Source of the DNA: Gammaproteobacteria bacterium UBA2675
GTDB lineage: Bacteria > Pseudomonadota > Gammaproteobacteria > Pseudomonadales > Pseudohongiellaceae
DNA: 64,000 bases
Reading direction: 5' to 3'
Assembly (NCBI GenBank): GCA_002354805.1
Contig: DEMH01000006.1
Location: forward strand, 10,090-74,089
The position numbers and the translations under genes are program-made. The notes beneath the pieces were generated by a model. The model saw only the letters and a list, made by a program, of their open reading frames with translations. It was not told where the DNA came from and did no database searches. Shown here piece by piece: positions 1 through 8,441 of the stretch (position 1 is its first letter; every line of letters begins with the position of its first letter).

Positions 1-1
1 C

Positions 2-130
2 GGAAAATCCTGGCGCTGGCCGCGCCTGGATAACAACGATCAGTATCTTGATATTGGTATAAAGCCGATTGTTAAAACCGGCTGGGTGAGGGCAGGGAGT
101 AATCAGCGCCGTCCTCGCTATGAAGAATGA
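2..130 (+). CDS. C-terminal fragment of an unidentified protein (left edge)
   Basis: A reading frame is open from the left edge and stops with TGA at 128-130, giving about 42 C-terminal residues rich in Trp, Arg, Asp and Asn (WRWPRLDNNDQYLDIGIKP is part of it). The WPR...YLDI pattern vaguely recalls the end of type-B carboxylesterases, but the fragment is too short to name. The upstream part lies outside the window. The next gene starts about 70 bp downstream in the same direction. Confidence 0.45.
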   Translation, partial: GKSWRWPRLDNNDQYLDIGIKPIVKTGWVRAGSNQRRPRYEE

Positions 131-198
131 TCAACATTGAACGCAATATTATAAGTCCATGATGCCGCGGCGCGTCGATGCCAAACGGGGAGAAAAAC

Positions 199-798
199 TT
201 GAAAAAGCTGAGCAAGGATCTGTTGACGGGCCTGTCGCTGTTGCTGCCCATTGTGCTGTCGATTCAATTGTTGATCTGGGTTTTGACTACGGTGGAAGAA
301 TGGCTGAAGCAGGTCTGGGATCTGGTGCTGCCGGCAGATTGGTATATTCCCGGGCTGGCGATAGTAAGCTTTCTGGCGCTGGCCGTGGTCACTGGCGTCA
401 GTTTCCGGGTGCGCATCATCAAGCCACTCTGGTTGTGGGGGCATCGGCTGATCGATCGCATTCCCGTTCTTAACTACCTCTACAACACCATTAAGGATTT
501 CTTCGACCTGATTGGTGGCCAGAACTTCAGTGACCAGAAAGTCGTCTGGGTAAAGATGCCCGACACGCCGTACAAACTGCTTGGCGTGGTGACAAAACAG
601 GGCGACGACGAACGCTCGCGTTTGGGGCAGATGATCAGTGATCAGGAAATTGCCGTGTATCTGCCGATGAGTTACCAGGTCGGTGGCTATATGGTGGTAT
701 TGCCCAGAGACTGTGTCGAACCTGCCGATATTGACGCGGGTGATGCGCTGCGCCTGATCATGAGTGCGGGGCTGGGCCAGAAAAAATCGAAAAGCTGA
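199..798 (+). CDS. DUF502 family membrane protein
   Basis: About 199 residues. A short basic N-terminus (KKLSKDLLTG) is followed by two hydrophobic segments, roughly residues 10-30 and 50-72, then a soluble C-terminal half with the family-like stretch PVLNYLYNTIKDFFD and a strand-rich tail. This matches the DUF502 family of inner-membrane proteins of unknown role. I chose the TTG at 199 because GGGGAG at 187-192 lies six bases upstream and family members normally begin M-K-x-L just before the first helix. An in-frame ATG at 178 has no ribosome-binding site. The YchJ-like gene follows after about 15 bp, so the two are probably co-transcribed. Confidence 0.85.
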   Translation: MKKLSKDLLTGLSLLLPIVLSIQLLIWVLTTVEEWLKQVWDLVLPADWYIPGLAIVSFLALAVVTGVSFRVRIIKPLWLWGHRLIDRIPVLNYLYNTIKDFFDLIGGQNFSDQKVVWVKMPDTPYKLLGVVTKQGDDERSRLGQMISDQEIAVYLPMSYQVGGYMVVLPRDCVEPADIDAGDALRLIMSAGLGQKKSKS

Positions 799-813
799 TT
801 GTCCTTACGTATC

Positions 814-1224
814 ATGATTTTTGATATTAAAAACATCGCTAAAAATGAGATTTGCCCCTGCGACAGCGGTAAACGCTACTCGGCCTGCTGCGGCAGCCTG
901 CATGCTGGCAAAGAATTTGCGCGCACTGCAAAACAACTGATGCGCTCGCGCTACAGCGCTTTTGCAATTGGCGGACTGGGAGGCTATCTGCTGCAGACCT
1001 GGCACCCGGACACCCGGCCTGCTGTCAGCGCCGAACAACTGGGCGCAAAGGATACAGACTGGATCAGGCTGGAGATGCTGGACGCAAAGCAGTCAGGCAA
1101 CACAGCCATGGTCGAATTCAGAGCGCACTGGCGCGACGAAACCGGGCAGGTTCAGATACACCACGAACGCTCACGCTTTCTGCGCATCCAGGGCCGCTGG
1201 TTCTATCTGGATACGGCGGACTGA
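814..1224 (+). CDS. ychJ: YchJ family protein (UPF0225) with SEC-C zinc motif
   Basis: About 136 residues. The N-terminus carries a SEC-C type zinc-binding cluster (CPCDSGKRYSACC), followed by the YchJ signature LMRSRYSAF and the LLQTWHP element, then an NTF2-like C-terminal region with the R-F-x-R-x-x-G-R-W-F-Y end. The function of YchJ is not settled; SEC-C motifs bind zinc. I use the ATG at 814. A TTG at 799 would add five residues directly after the stop of the DUF502 gene. The gene ends at 1224, abutting the convergent radical SAM gene with no spacer, so there is no separate terminator between them. Confidence 0.85.
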   Translation: MIFDIKNIAKNEICPCDSGKRYSACCGSLHAGKEFARTAKQLMRSRYSAFAIGGLGGYLLQTWHPDTRPAVSAEQLGAKDTDWIRLEMLDAKQSGNTAMVEFRAHWRDETGQVQIHHERSRFLRIQGRWFYLDTAD

Positions 1225-2115
1225 CTACAGCCCCCGCTGCCACTCCTCACGCAAGGGAATTCGCCCTGGCTGATGAATCGCCGTTCGCACTGTCTGCAGC
1301 AAGGTGTCTTTGTCCTTGCCGAGCACACCTTTCAGAACCAGATAGTTGGACGCATGATCGCTGCGGAAGATGGTGCTGTTAAGTTCCAGGTGTTCCAGAA
1401 AGACTTCCATCTCGCGAAACAGTTCCAGTTTGTTCAATTTGCGCCAGCGATCACCAAAGTGTTTTGTAAAGCGCTGTGTACCATTGGCCAGTTCCACCAC
1501 CAGCGTGGAGAGATAATCAGGCTGTGCGGCGTTCATCAGCCGGGCGCTGTTGATAGCGTGGCGCTCACTCAGTTCAGGGCCACCCAGGCCGTTGAGAACC
1601 ATGACGGAGCTCTTGATGTCGGCCGCTTTCATTTTTTGCAGGGCGTCCAGTGAGCTGTCGAAGGTTTCGCCTTTTTCGATCAGTTCCAGCAATTCGTCGT
1701 CGCCGGTTTCGCAGCCCACATACAGCAGGCTAAGTCCTTTTGCGCGCAGCTCGCGCAGATCATCCACCGTCTTGTTACGCAGATTGCGCGGCAGGCAGTA
1801 AGCACTGATTCTAGGCTTGTGTGGCAACCAACGATTGAGCATGTCCAGTATTTCGTTCAGGCGGCGCATTGACAGCGTCATTGCGTCACCATCAGCCAGA
1901 AAGACCCGGTAGACTGGCAGCCCGCGCTCGACGATGTCACGCAGCTGCGCCTCAAGAGCCTCGATTGATTGGGGCTGAAAGCGTTTCTGCGGGGCGGTAT
2001 ACATGTCGCAGAAAGTGCACTTATTCCAGGAGCAGCCGTTGGTCACCTGCAGGATCAGGGACTTCCATTCACTGGGTGGGCGAAAAACCGGTTCGATATA
2101 GGACATTGGATACAT
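1225..2115 (-). CDS. Radical SAM protein
   Basis: 296 residues. Near the N-terminus the motif NGCSWNKCTFCDMY supplies three cysteines in a CX4CX2C arrangement, a variant of the radical SAM iron-sulfur loop. Further on, YVGCETGDDELLELIEKGE resembles the Gly-Glu SAM-binding region of Elp3/MiaB-like radical SAM domains. Members cleave SAM to a 5'-deoxyadenosyl radical; the substrate here is unknown. The start M-Y-P-M-S-Y lies only 8 bases after an extended -10 box (see 2124-2132), so the mRNA may be leaderless or begin at the second ATG (2106). It converges on ychJ. Confidence 0.8.
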   Translation of the reverse strand: MYPMSYIEPVFRPPSEWKSLILQVTNGCSWNKCTFCDMYTAPQKRFQPQSIEALEAQLRDIVERGLPVYRVFLADGDAMTLSMRRLNEILDMLNRWLPHKPRISAYCLPRNLRNKTVDDLRELRAKGLSLLYVGCETGDDELLELIEKGETFDSSLDALQKMKAADIKSSVMVLNGLGGPELSERHAINSARLMNAAQPDYLSTLVVELANGTQRFTKHFGDRWRKLNKLELFREMEVFLEHLELNSTIFRSDHASNYLVLKGVLGKDKDTLLQTVRTAIHQPGRIPLREEWQRGL

Positions 2116-2123
2116 GGGCCGGG

Positions 2124-2132
2124 ATTATAGCA
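2124..2132 (-). promoter_or_regulatory. Extended -10 promoter for the radical SAM gene
   Basis: On the minus strand the sequence reads TGCTATAAT, a perfect extended -10 (TGnTATAAT). The region 17 bp upstream is a poor -35, which extended -10 promoters tolerate. The predicted transcription start lies 1-4 bases before the annotated ATG at 2115, implying a leaderless or nearly leaderless transcript. Confidence 0.5.
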
Positions 2133-2218
2133 GAGGCGGTGCAACAGGCGTAGAATACGCGGTTTTTCTTATGCACAGTGGCGTCTGCAGCTGAACTGAG
2201 CCAGGTACTGGAATCCTC

Positions 2219-2944
2219 ATGGACATACTGATAGCAATCGCGCTGGTTTTTGTTGGTGCCTATGTACAGACGGCCGTTGGTTTCGGCCTGGCCGTAATTG
2301 CTGCGCCGGTGCTGTTCTTCGTGAATCCTGCCTATGTCCCTGCGCCTGTGACGGTCTGCGCCCTGGTGCTGTCGCTGATCAATGCCTGGTATTTCCGTGA
2401 AGGGGTTTCGTTGAGCGGATTGAAGGCGGCGGTGGTCGGGCGTGTTCCTGGTTCTCTGGCCGGCGCCGGGCTGCTGTTATGGATGGACAAGGACATGCTG
2501 GCGTTGTGGATAGGGCTCTCGGTGCTGTTTGCAGTGGCGGTCAGTCTGAGTTCACTGCGCTGGAGTCCTACCAATGGCCGGATGGTTGCTGCAGGCTTTC
2601 TGTCGGGCTTCATGGGCACCAGCACGTCCATCGGTGGCCCCCCCATGGCGCTGCTGTGGCAGCATCAGAATGTCGCATTGATACGGGCCAACCTGGCTGC
2701 ATTTTTTGTTGTCAGCTGTCTGATTTCCCTGCTTGTGCTTGCGCCGGTTGGGCATTTCGGCTGGTCCCACTTCATGCTTTCCTTGCCTCTGATCCCCGCA
2801 ACCATAGCCGGGTTCTGGATTGCCCGACAGACCATGGGCCGCCTGTCGCCCCAGATCATCCGCAGTGGCTCGCTGATATTGTGTGCGATATCCGGGCTCT
2901 ACGCCGTGATCAGTGCCTTGGTGAACGGCGGCAGCTTGGTGTAA
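2219..2944 (+). CDS. TSUP family transporter (TauE/SafE-like)
   Basis: 241 residues, almost entirely hydrophobic, with about eight transmembrane segments in two repeats. Hallmarks of the TauE/SafE (TSUP) family are the N-terminal G-x-x-Q-T-A-V-G-F-G-L-A and the second-repeat GFLSGFMGTSTSIGGPPMAL. These proteins export or take up sulfite, sulfoacetate or related anions; the substrate here cannot be told. The ATG at 2219 follows a weak GGA. It lies upstream of, and in the same direction as, a TetR regulator 155 bp away. Confidence 0.88.
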   Translation: MDILIAIALVFVGAYVQTAVGFGLAVIAAPVLFFVNPAYVPAPVTVCALVLSLINAWYFREGVSLSGLKAAVVGRVPGSLAGAGLLLWMDKDMLALWIGLSVLFAVAVSLSSLRWSPTNGRMVAAGFLSGFMGTSTSIGGPPMALLWQHQNVALIRANLAAFFVVSCLISLLVLAPVGHFGWSHFMLSLPLIPATIAGFWIARQTMGRLSPQIIRSGSLILCAISGLYAVISALVNGGSLV

Positions 2945-3099
2945 ACTGTTGTGCTATCCATTCCAGATGGCCTTACGGGCCGGAAATAACAATAAACCAG
3001 GGCGGCGCATCAAAAGCGCGAGTTGACCGGTACTGAATCTCGAACAGAGGGTGCCCAACGACGGCAGCGTTGCCTGCATTGATCAAGGAGTGACTGCGC

Positions 3100-3900
3100 A
3101 TGTCAGGCGTGTCAGAAGACAAGCTTAAAGCTGAGTGGCCGCACAATACCTCGCTTAAAGCGTTCAAGCAGGCATGGGTGCTGGAAGGCGAGCCTTTGTG
3201 GGAACGCGTATTCGCTGTTCACCACGAACGCATGCAGATCAAAAATGGCAAGACCGCCCTGCGTAATCTACAGAAGATTTTTACCTGCACATTCCGTCTG
3301 GCCAACAGCCAGGGTTTCCATTCCATGAGTCTTCGTGACCTGAGTCGTGAGACTCAGATCAGCATGGGTGGTCTGTACGCCTATATCGGCAGCAAAAGTG
3401 ATCTGGCTTCTGCGATTGAATCGGTAGTGCGGCAGTCTATTGATGACGTCATGTCGGATATTCACAGCCACAAGCTGCCACCCTACGAACATCTGAGGGC
3501 TGTGCTGTTTGCAGACCTGTACATGAACGACATCATGCATCAGTGGTACTACTTCTGTTTTATCGAAGCCAAAGGGCTTGACCGTAGCCAGCGTGAGGCG
3601 GCGATGCAGATGGAGATGAAATTTGACCAGCGGCTGCAATCTATTTTCCAGGATGGCATTGATGCGGGTGTGTTCCGTTATCAGGGCGACACGGCACTAT
3701 TGTCGGCAGCAACCACCGCAATACTACAACAATGGTATCTCAAGCGCTGGAAGTTCCAGCACCTGAAATCAGACATCAATGTTTTTGCCAATTTTGCGTT
3801 TTCACATGTGCTGAGTGCTCTGGATTACCAGGCACCTGCCAGTCAAAACTCAGACCAGGCGGAGGCCTCTGGCTCCGTCAGTCAGCATTCTCTGGCCTGA
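3100..3900 (+). CDS. TetR/AcrR family transcriptional regulator
   Basis: 266 residues. A helix-turn-helix of TetR type lies at about residues 70-105 (SLRDLSRETQISMGGLYAYIGSK fits in two parts: the positioning helix, then the recognition helix ending Y-x-Y-I-G-S-K). It is preceded by an unusual extension of about 45 residues that most TetR proteins lack. The C-terminal ligand/dimer domain is all-helical, ending in a low-complexity tail. Start ATG 3100 follows AAGGAG. The end overlaps the convergent acyltransferase gene by 23 bp. The target is unknown; TauE-type transporter and lipid/nitroreductase genes are the neighbours. Confidence 0.88.
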   Translation: MSGVSEDKLKAEWPHNTSLKAFKQAWVLEGEPLWERVFAVHHERMQIKNGKTALRNLQKIFTCTFRLANSQGFHSMSLRDLSRETQISMGGLYAYIGSKSDLASAIESVVRQSIDDVMSDIHSHKLPPYEHLRAVLFADLYMNDIMHQWYYFCFIEAKGLDRSQREAAMQMEMKFDQRLQSIFQDGIDAGVFRYQGDTALLSAATTAILQQWYLKRWKFQHLKSDINVFANFAFSHVLSALDYQAPASQNSDQAEASGSVSQHSLA

Positions 3901-4492
3901 TGCCTTTTTTGGTGGAGTAGAACTTTCGAATTTCAGCCATATCGACCGACAGATCTCCGGTCGGATAAAAGAAGTCGGCAAGGCCGGCTTCTTTTTTATC
4001 TGCGTCCAGATAACCCATCAAAATCGGAACTCCGGCGTTATTGGCGATATGGTAAAACCCGGTCTTCCAGTCCTTGACCTTGGCCCGCGTGCCTTCAGGC
4101 GGGATCAGAACCACCAGCTCCGGGTTATCTCCGTACTGCTGAACAACCTGGTCGACCATGCCGTTGTGGCGGGAACGATCAATCGGGATGCCGCCCAGCC
4201 AACGCATCAGCCCACCAAATGGAAACTTGAACAGTGAGTTCTTGCCCATCCAGTGCAGACGCAGCTTCAACTTCAGGACAACCAGCAGCATGATGGGGAA
4301 ATCCCAATTGCTGGTGTGTGGTGCGCCGATCAGAACAAAGCGCTGATCATTGAGCGGTTTGCCAATCGGCCGCCAGCCAATTATCCACAGAATGATCGTC
4401 GCCAGACCGCGTAGCAGAGCTGTCAGTAAGGGCGTGCAGAAGACGGTGGTCTTGCGAATCTGCATCGTTTGAGTTTCGGTGGCTTGAGTCAT
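3878..4492 (-). CDS. Lysophospholipid acyltransferase (PlsC-like)
   Basis: 204 residues. A transmembrane segment at about 20-45 is followed by the acyltransferase motif I HTSNWD (HX4D, catalytic His and Asp), GGIPIDRS (motif II) and PPEGTR (motif III), all in the order seen in 1-acylglycerol-3-phosphate acyltransferases. It would transfer an acyl group to a lysophospholipid or related alcohol at the inner membrane. Its ATG follows the TAA of the upstream nitroreductase with no intervening base, so the two are translationally coupled. The 3' end overlaps the tetR-type gene and contains that gene's likely terminator in antisense. Confidence 0.88.
   Translation of the reverse strand: MTQATETQTMQIRKTTVFCTPLLTALLRGLATIILWIIGWRPIGKPLNDQRFVLIGAPHTSNWDFPIMLLVVLKLKLRLHWMGKNSLFKFPFGGLMRWLGGIPIDRSRHNGMVDQVVQQYGDNPELVVLIPPEGTRAKVKDWKTGFYHIANNAGVPILMGYLDADKKEAGLADFFYPTGDLSVDMAEIRKFYSTKKGIRPENAD
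3967..3997 (+). terminator. Rho-independent terminator of the TetR gene, inside the convergent gene
   Basis: The plus strand has an inverted repeat GAAGTCGGC / GCCGGCTTC around a 3-base loop, one T-G wobble, followed by a run of six T. It lies about 70 bp after the TetR stop codon and within the last 40 codons of the opposing acyltransferase gene, so coding sequence on one strand doubles as terminator on the other. Confidence 0.55.
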
Positions 4493-5071
4493 TTACCACT
4501 CCTGGAAAAAGTCGGTCAGCGCCTCTTCGCGCACGCTGCGCATGGGGCCATCAATGCTGCCGAGATATAAAAAACCGATAATCGATTCGTGGGCTTGAAG
4601 GCCCAGCCCTTCGCGCATCACAGGGTGGGTCGCCATTGGCCCGGTACGCCAGATGGCGCCAACATCCAGTGCGTACGCCGCATTAAGCATATTCTGCATG
4701 GCCGCTCCGGCGGCAAGGTGCTGTTCTGCCTCGGGGACTTTGGGGTGCGCTTTTGGGCTGACAATGCCGACTACAATCATTGGCGCCCGCAGCACTTTTT
4801 TCTGCGCGGACAACACATCTGCTTCCGTCATCCCGGGATTATCAGCCTTGCTCGCTTTACCCCACAACTCGCCCAGGCGGTGCCGGGACTCACCTTCAAT
4901 GATCAGAAATCGCCAGGGTCGCAAAAGGCCATGATCGGCGGCCCGCAGCGCGGCACGAAATATCGCTTCACGCGTGGCCTGATCCGGAGCCGGATCGCTG
5001 ACCCGTGATACTGAAACCCGCTGATGTAACACCTGCAGGGCATCTTTGTAGCTGGAGGTAATCTTGGTCAT
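4493..5071 (-). CDS. Nitroreductase family protein (YdjA-like)
   Basis: 192 residues, typical of the small YdjA subgroup of FMN-dependent nitroreductases. Recognisable pieces are HQRVSVSRVSDPAP near the N-terminus (FMN phosphate contact region), ADHGLLRPWRFLIIEG, the middle stretch EQHLAAGAAMQNMLNAAYAL, GAIWRTGPM and IIGFLYLGS. It would reduce nitro-aromatics or quinones with NAD(P)H; the physiological substrate is unknown. It is the first gene of a two-gene unit with the acyltransferase. Confidence 0.88.
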   Translation of the reverse strand: MTKITSSYKDALQVLHQRVSVSRVSDPAPDQATREAIFRAALRAADHGLLRPWRFLIIEGESRHRLGELWGKASKADNPGMTEADVLSAQKKVLRAPMIVVGIVSPKAHPKVPEAEQHLAAGAAMQNMLNAAYALDVGAIWRTGPMATHPVMREGLGLQAHESIIGFLYLGSIDGPMRSVREEALTDFFQEW

Positions 5072-5238
5072 CGGGTGGACCAGAACTGCCGCACTGCTGC
5101 ATCAGCAGTATTGGCCATGCGACTGGTGTGGCTGACTGCCATTGTCTGTTTAGTCATGCGGAATCCCCTTTTATGTGTTTTTCCGAAGCATAAAACAAAA
5201 GCCGCAGCGGGCAAAGGGAGGATATGCCTGCCTGGGTT

Positions 5239-6612
5239 TTAGCTGGCCGGTTGCATGTGGGCCTGCTCGGCGGCCAGTACACGCTGGAATGTAAGCCAGG
5301 AAACGATGGCCATCAGCAGGTTGCCCGTAAATGCGCCTATAAAGAACCCCGGTAAACCATAGAGTTGACTGCCAACCCAGGCGAGTGGCACATAAAATAC
5401 AAAAAAGCGGGCAAAGCTCAGATACAGCGCCACCATGGGTTTGTGCAGGGCATTCAGCGCAGAGTTACAGAGGATGATCACGCCCTGCATGCCGTAGCTT
5501 AACGGCATGATCCACAGGTAGAGACGAATGATCCCGGCGACTTCCGCGTCGCGGGTAAACACCCAGGCGATCAGCGATGCCCCGAGTGCCATGACTATGT
5601 AGATCAGTAACTGCCAGCCCTGCACAAAGCGCATGGAAAGCCGGCATGCCTCGCGAATGCGTTCGAGCTTGCCGGCGCCCAGATTCTGACTGACAAACGG
5701 CGGCAGCGTACTCGACAGCGCCAGGATGACCAGGCAGGCAATTGATTCCAGACGCGAACCGACACCAAACGCAGCAACTGCGGTTTCTCCATATGAGGCT
5801 ACGATGGCAGTCATGATGCCGGCAGCCAGCGGCGTCATCATGTTGGCGCCCGAGGCGGGAATACCAATGCGCAGCATTTCGCGCGCTGAGTTCTTGAACA
5901 CCGGACCCGTGGGCAGGCCGCGATAGATCAGTTCATGGCGAATGGCCAGGTAATAGAACAGAAAGCAGACACCGGCTATCCATGAGGCCAGCGTTGCATA
6001 AGCGGCACCCTGAATGCCCATGGCAGGAATCGGTCCCAGACCGAAAATGAAAAGGGGATCCAGTGCCGCATTGATCAGACCGGCTGCCGCCATCAGGATG
6101 CTGGGCGTTCGCGTGTCGCCATTGGCTCGCAGCACGGCGTTGGCACAAATGATGGCGACCAGCAGCACACTGGTGGGTAGCCAGATGTCCATATACTCGC
6201 GAATCGCTGGCAGCATGGATTCTGGTGCACCCATCAGCAGAAAAATGCTGTCCATGAAAACATAACCGACAATCGCCAGCACGCCAGCCAGTGCCATGGC
6301 GACGTAGTTTGTCACTGTCGACGCCTGCTTGGCCTTTTCTGTTTCACCGCGACCAATGTATTTGGCGACCACGGCAGATGTGCCGATGCTCAGACCGATG
6401 GCCAGACTCATGATGGTGAAGGTGACGGGGAAGGTAAAACTGATGGCCGACAGTGGCTCGGTGCCGAGCATACTGATAAAGAAGGTATCAACCAGATTGA
6501 AGCTGAACATCATGACCATGCCAACAATCATGGGCATGGTCATATTGATGAGGGTTTGACCGATGGGGCCTTCTGTCAGTTTGTGGCGATTACTTCGTCT
6601 GGGTTCTGCCAT
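5239..6612 (-). CDS. MATE family multidrug efflux transporter
   Basis: 457 residues with about twelve transmembrane helices in two homologous halves. Family features include the N-terminal LTEGPIGQTLINMTMPMIVGM, the loop GRGETEKAKQ, NGDTRTPS, and the second-half equivalent GVGSRLESIACLVILALSSTLPPFVSQNLGAGK (read here in sections). This is the DinF/NorM-like group of Na+ or H+ coupled exporters for cationic drugs or metabolites. It is transcribed in the same direction as suhB, 36 bp downstream of that gene, and may be in the same transcript. Confidence 0.9.
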   Translation of the reverse strand: MAEPRRSNRHKLTEGPIGQTLINMTMPMIVGMVMMFSFNLVDTFFISMLGTEPLSAISFTFPVTFTIMSLAIGLSIGTSAVVAKYIGRGETEKAKQASTVTNYVAMALAGVLAIVGYVFMDSIFLLMGAPESMLPAIREYMDIWLPTSVLLVAIICANAVLRANGDTRTPSILMAAAGLINAALDPLFIFGLGPIPAMGIQGAAYATLASWIAGVCFLFYYLAIRHELIYRGLPTGPVFKNSAREMLRIGIPASGANMMTPLAAGIMTAIVASYGETAVAAFGVGSRLESIACLVILALSSTLPPFVSQNLGAGKLERIREACRLSMRFVQGWQLLIYIVMALGASLIAWVFTRDAEVAGIIRLYLWIMPLSYGMQGVIILCNSALNALHKPMVALYLSFARFFVFYVPLAWVGSQLYGLPGFFIGAFTGNLLMAIVSWLTFQRVLAAEQAHMQPAS

Positions 6613-6648
6613 GTCCGACCATCGGTTCTGATGAGTTGTTTTGTTGTT

Positions 6649-7431
6649 TTAGCTTGTCAGGGTCTGGCGTATTTTGAGGAGTTGCTTAAAGCATTTTGGG
6701 TTGCTGAACAGCAGCTCTTTGCTCTGTTGCACCTGCGGATTGCCCTGAGGGTCTCCCAGCAGGGCACCTGACTCAAGAAGAATCAGACGGGCAGCAGCAA
6801 TGGCGGTTTCCGGCTGCTGTGCGCACCAGGCCGCATCCAGTCGTCCGGATGCAACATGCGCCATGTCCAGCGCTGGACATCCGCTGATCTGAACCCAGGC
6901 CGGCAGCGCCTGCAGGCTGGCCAACAGTTTCTGCATGATGACGGTCTCGCCCTGAGGGTCACCATCCAGCGCGATCATGGACTGCTCAAGCTCACTGGCC
7001 TTGCCAACCCGGATACGTGTCGCATTCAGCTGGGCACCGTCGCCCTTGCTGGCAGTGAATTCCTGGTTGGTAGCCGGATTGACGAGCACGCCCTGTGTGA
7101 TGCCTTTGCTGGTTCTCAGTGCGACGGAAACGCAGAATGCCCCCACGCCGCGATAAAAATTGCGGTTGCCCACAATGGGGTCTATCAGCCAGGTGTTGGC
7201 ACGATCGGCACCCTCGGTATAACCACTGATGCGCGATTCGACGCTGAAATCAGGGTAGGCCTTGCGCAGGTGATACAGAATGGTTCGCTCCGCATCCAGG
7301 TCCATGCTGGTTACCAGGTTGCCGCCATGGTCTTCAACAACATTGACGCGATCCAGGCGGTCGCTGACATGGGCGATTTGTTCGGCGGCGCTGCGGGCGG
7401 CGCGGAGGGCTATATTGATAACTGGGTGCAT
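6649..7431 (-). CDS. suhB: SuhB homologue with degenerate inositol monophosphatase site
   Basis: 260 residues that align without gaps to my memory of E. coli SuhB over the first 90 residues (MHPVINIALRAARSA start). The metal-binding residues are changed: the E-E-S-G element is R-I-S-G at 67-70, DPxDGT is DPIVGN at 84-89 (first Asp kept, second Asp replaced by Val), and the C-terminal W-D-x-A-A-G is replaced by PETAIAA near 207-213. It is therefore unlikely to hydrolyse inositol phosphate. Position divergent from trmJ matches the suhB-trmJ order of other gammaproteobacteria, so this is probably the true orthologue. E. coli SuhB also acts in the Nus antitermination complex. Start chosen at the family-typical MHP; an upstream ATG would add 14 residues. 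Confidence 0.85.
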   Translation of the reverse strand: MHPVINIALRAARSAAEQIAHVSDRLDRVNVVEDHGGNLVTSMDLDAERTILYHLRKAYPDFSVESRISGYTEGADRANTWLIDPIVGNRNFYRGVGAFCVSVALRTSKGITQGVLVNPATNQEFTASKGDGAQLNATRIRVGKASELEQSMIALDGDPQGETVIMQKLLASLQALPAWVQISGCPALDMAHVASGRLDAAWCAQQPETAIAAARLILLESGALLGDPQGNPQVQQSKELLFSNPKCFKQLLKIRQTLTS

Positions 7432-7506
7432 AGTCTCGACAATCGGGAGTGAATCAGCCGCCAATGATAGCAAAACGAGAGCAACGCAGATAGTTTGTTA
7501 TCAGGC

Positions 7507-7515
7507 TGTTATAAT
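7507..7515 (+). promoter_or_regulatory. Extended -10 promoter of trmJ
   Basis: The sequence TGTTATAAT is a perfect extended -10 element. The -35 region is weak. The expected transcription start is near 7522, giving a leader of about 35 bases to the TTG start of trmJ at 7557. Confidence 0.55.
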
Positions 7516-7556
7516 CCGGACCCATTTTATAAACATCGACAGACGCGGAGAGATCT

Positions 7557-8381
7557 TTGAGCCTGCCCGAATTTTCCAATATCCAGGTGGTGCTGGTTAA
7601 TACCTCACATCCCGGCAACATCGGCGCCGCCGCGCGCGCCCTTAAAAATATGGGGATTCCCAATCTGCGCCTGGTCGATCCCAGGGACTATCCCAGTGAT
7701 ACTGCAACCTGGCGTGCTGCATCGGCTACCGACGTGCTGGAGCGGGCAGAGGTGTTTCCCGACCTGCAGACGGCTGTTGCTGATTGCGGCCTGGTTATTG
7801 GCGCCAGTGCTCGGTCACGCCGGATGCCGTGGCCGGTGCTCAGCCCCCGTCAGTGCGCGAATCATGTCGTGGCAGACGCCGGTCGCAACAAAGTTGCGTT
7901 GGTGTTTGGTCGTGAAGACAGCGGCCTGAACAACGAAGAACTGCAGCTCTGTCATTATCACGTGCAGATCCCCGCCAGTGAAGAGTACAGCTCGCTCAAT
8001 CTGGCGGCGGCAGTTGTAGTGATCTGTTATGAAGTGCGGGTGGCCATGCTGGATGCGCTGGCAGCAGGTGCTGCGGCACAACCGGTTCACAGTGGTGATT
8101 TCTACGATGCCAGCGTTGAAGATGAGTACTGGGACGTCCCCAAGGCGGATAACCACCAGCTGGAACTGTTTTACGAGCATCTTGAACAGGTACTGATCGA
8201 CATGGACTTCCACGACCCCAAAAATCCTCGGCTGCTGATGCCTCGCATGCGCCGGCTGTTTGGCCGTATCCGGCCGGACGCCATGGAAATCAACATACTG
8301 CGCGGTGTGCTGACCTACATTGATGATCACGTCAAACGCGCCAATCGCAATAACAGCGGGGATGATACGGCAGCGCAGTGA
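7557..8381 (+). CDS. trmJ: tRNA (cytidine/uridine-2'-O-)-methyltransferase TrmJ
   Basis: 274 residues, SPOUT-class methyltransferase. The N-terminus IQVVLVNTSHPGNIGAAARA is the diagnostic SpoU motif 1; LVFGREDSGLNNEEL is motif 2; and IPASEEYSSLNLAAAVVV is motif 3, which together form the knotted SAM site. TrmJ methylates the ribose of residue 32 in tRNA anticodon loops. The start is TTG at 7557, supported by GGAGAG at 7547-7552 and the absence of any ATG before conserved sequence. The C-terminal extension after residue 165 is typical of TrmJ. It is divergent from suhB. Confidence 0.94.
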   Translation: MSLPEFSNIQVVLVNTSHPGNIGAAARALKNMGIPNLRLVDPRDYPSDTATWRAASATDVLERAEVFPDLQTAVADCGLVIGASARSRRMPWPVLSPRQCANHVVADAGRNKVALVFGREDSGLNNEELQLCHYHVQIPASEEYSSLNLAAAVVVICYEVRVAMLDALAAGAAAQPVHSGDFYDASVEDEYWDVPKADNHQLELFYEHLEQVLIDMDFHDPKNPRLLMPRMRRLFGRIRPDAMEINILRGVLTYIDDHVKRANRNNSGDDTAAQ

Positions 8382-8441
8382 CCTTTTGACTACCGAAGCC
8401 CTGATACAACAACCCAAAACCAATTGCAGGAACCCTATTCA

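Noticed and set aside
118..444. Gln-rich antisense frame over the DUF502 gene
   Set aside because: A shadow of the DUF502 coding frame; no ribosome-binding site and the DUF502 protein on the other strand is convincing.
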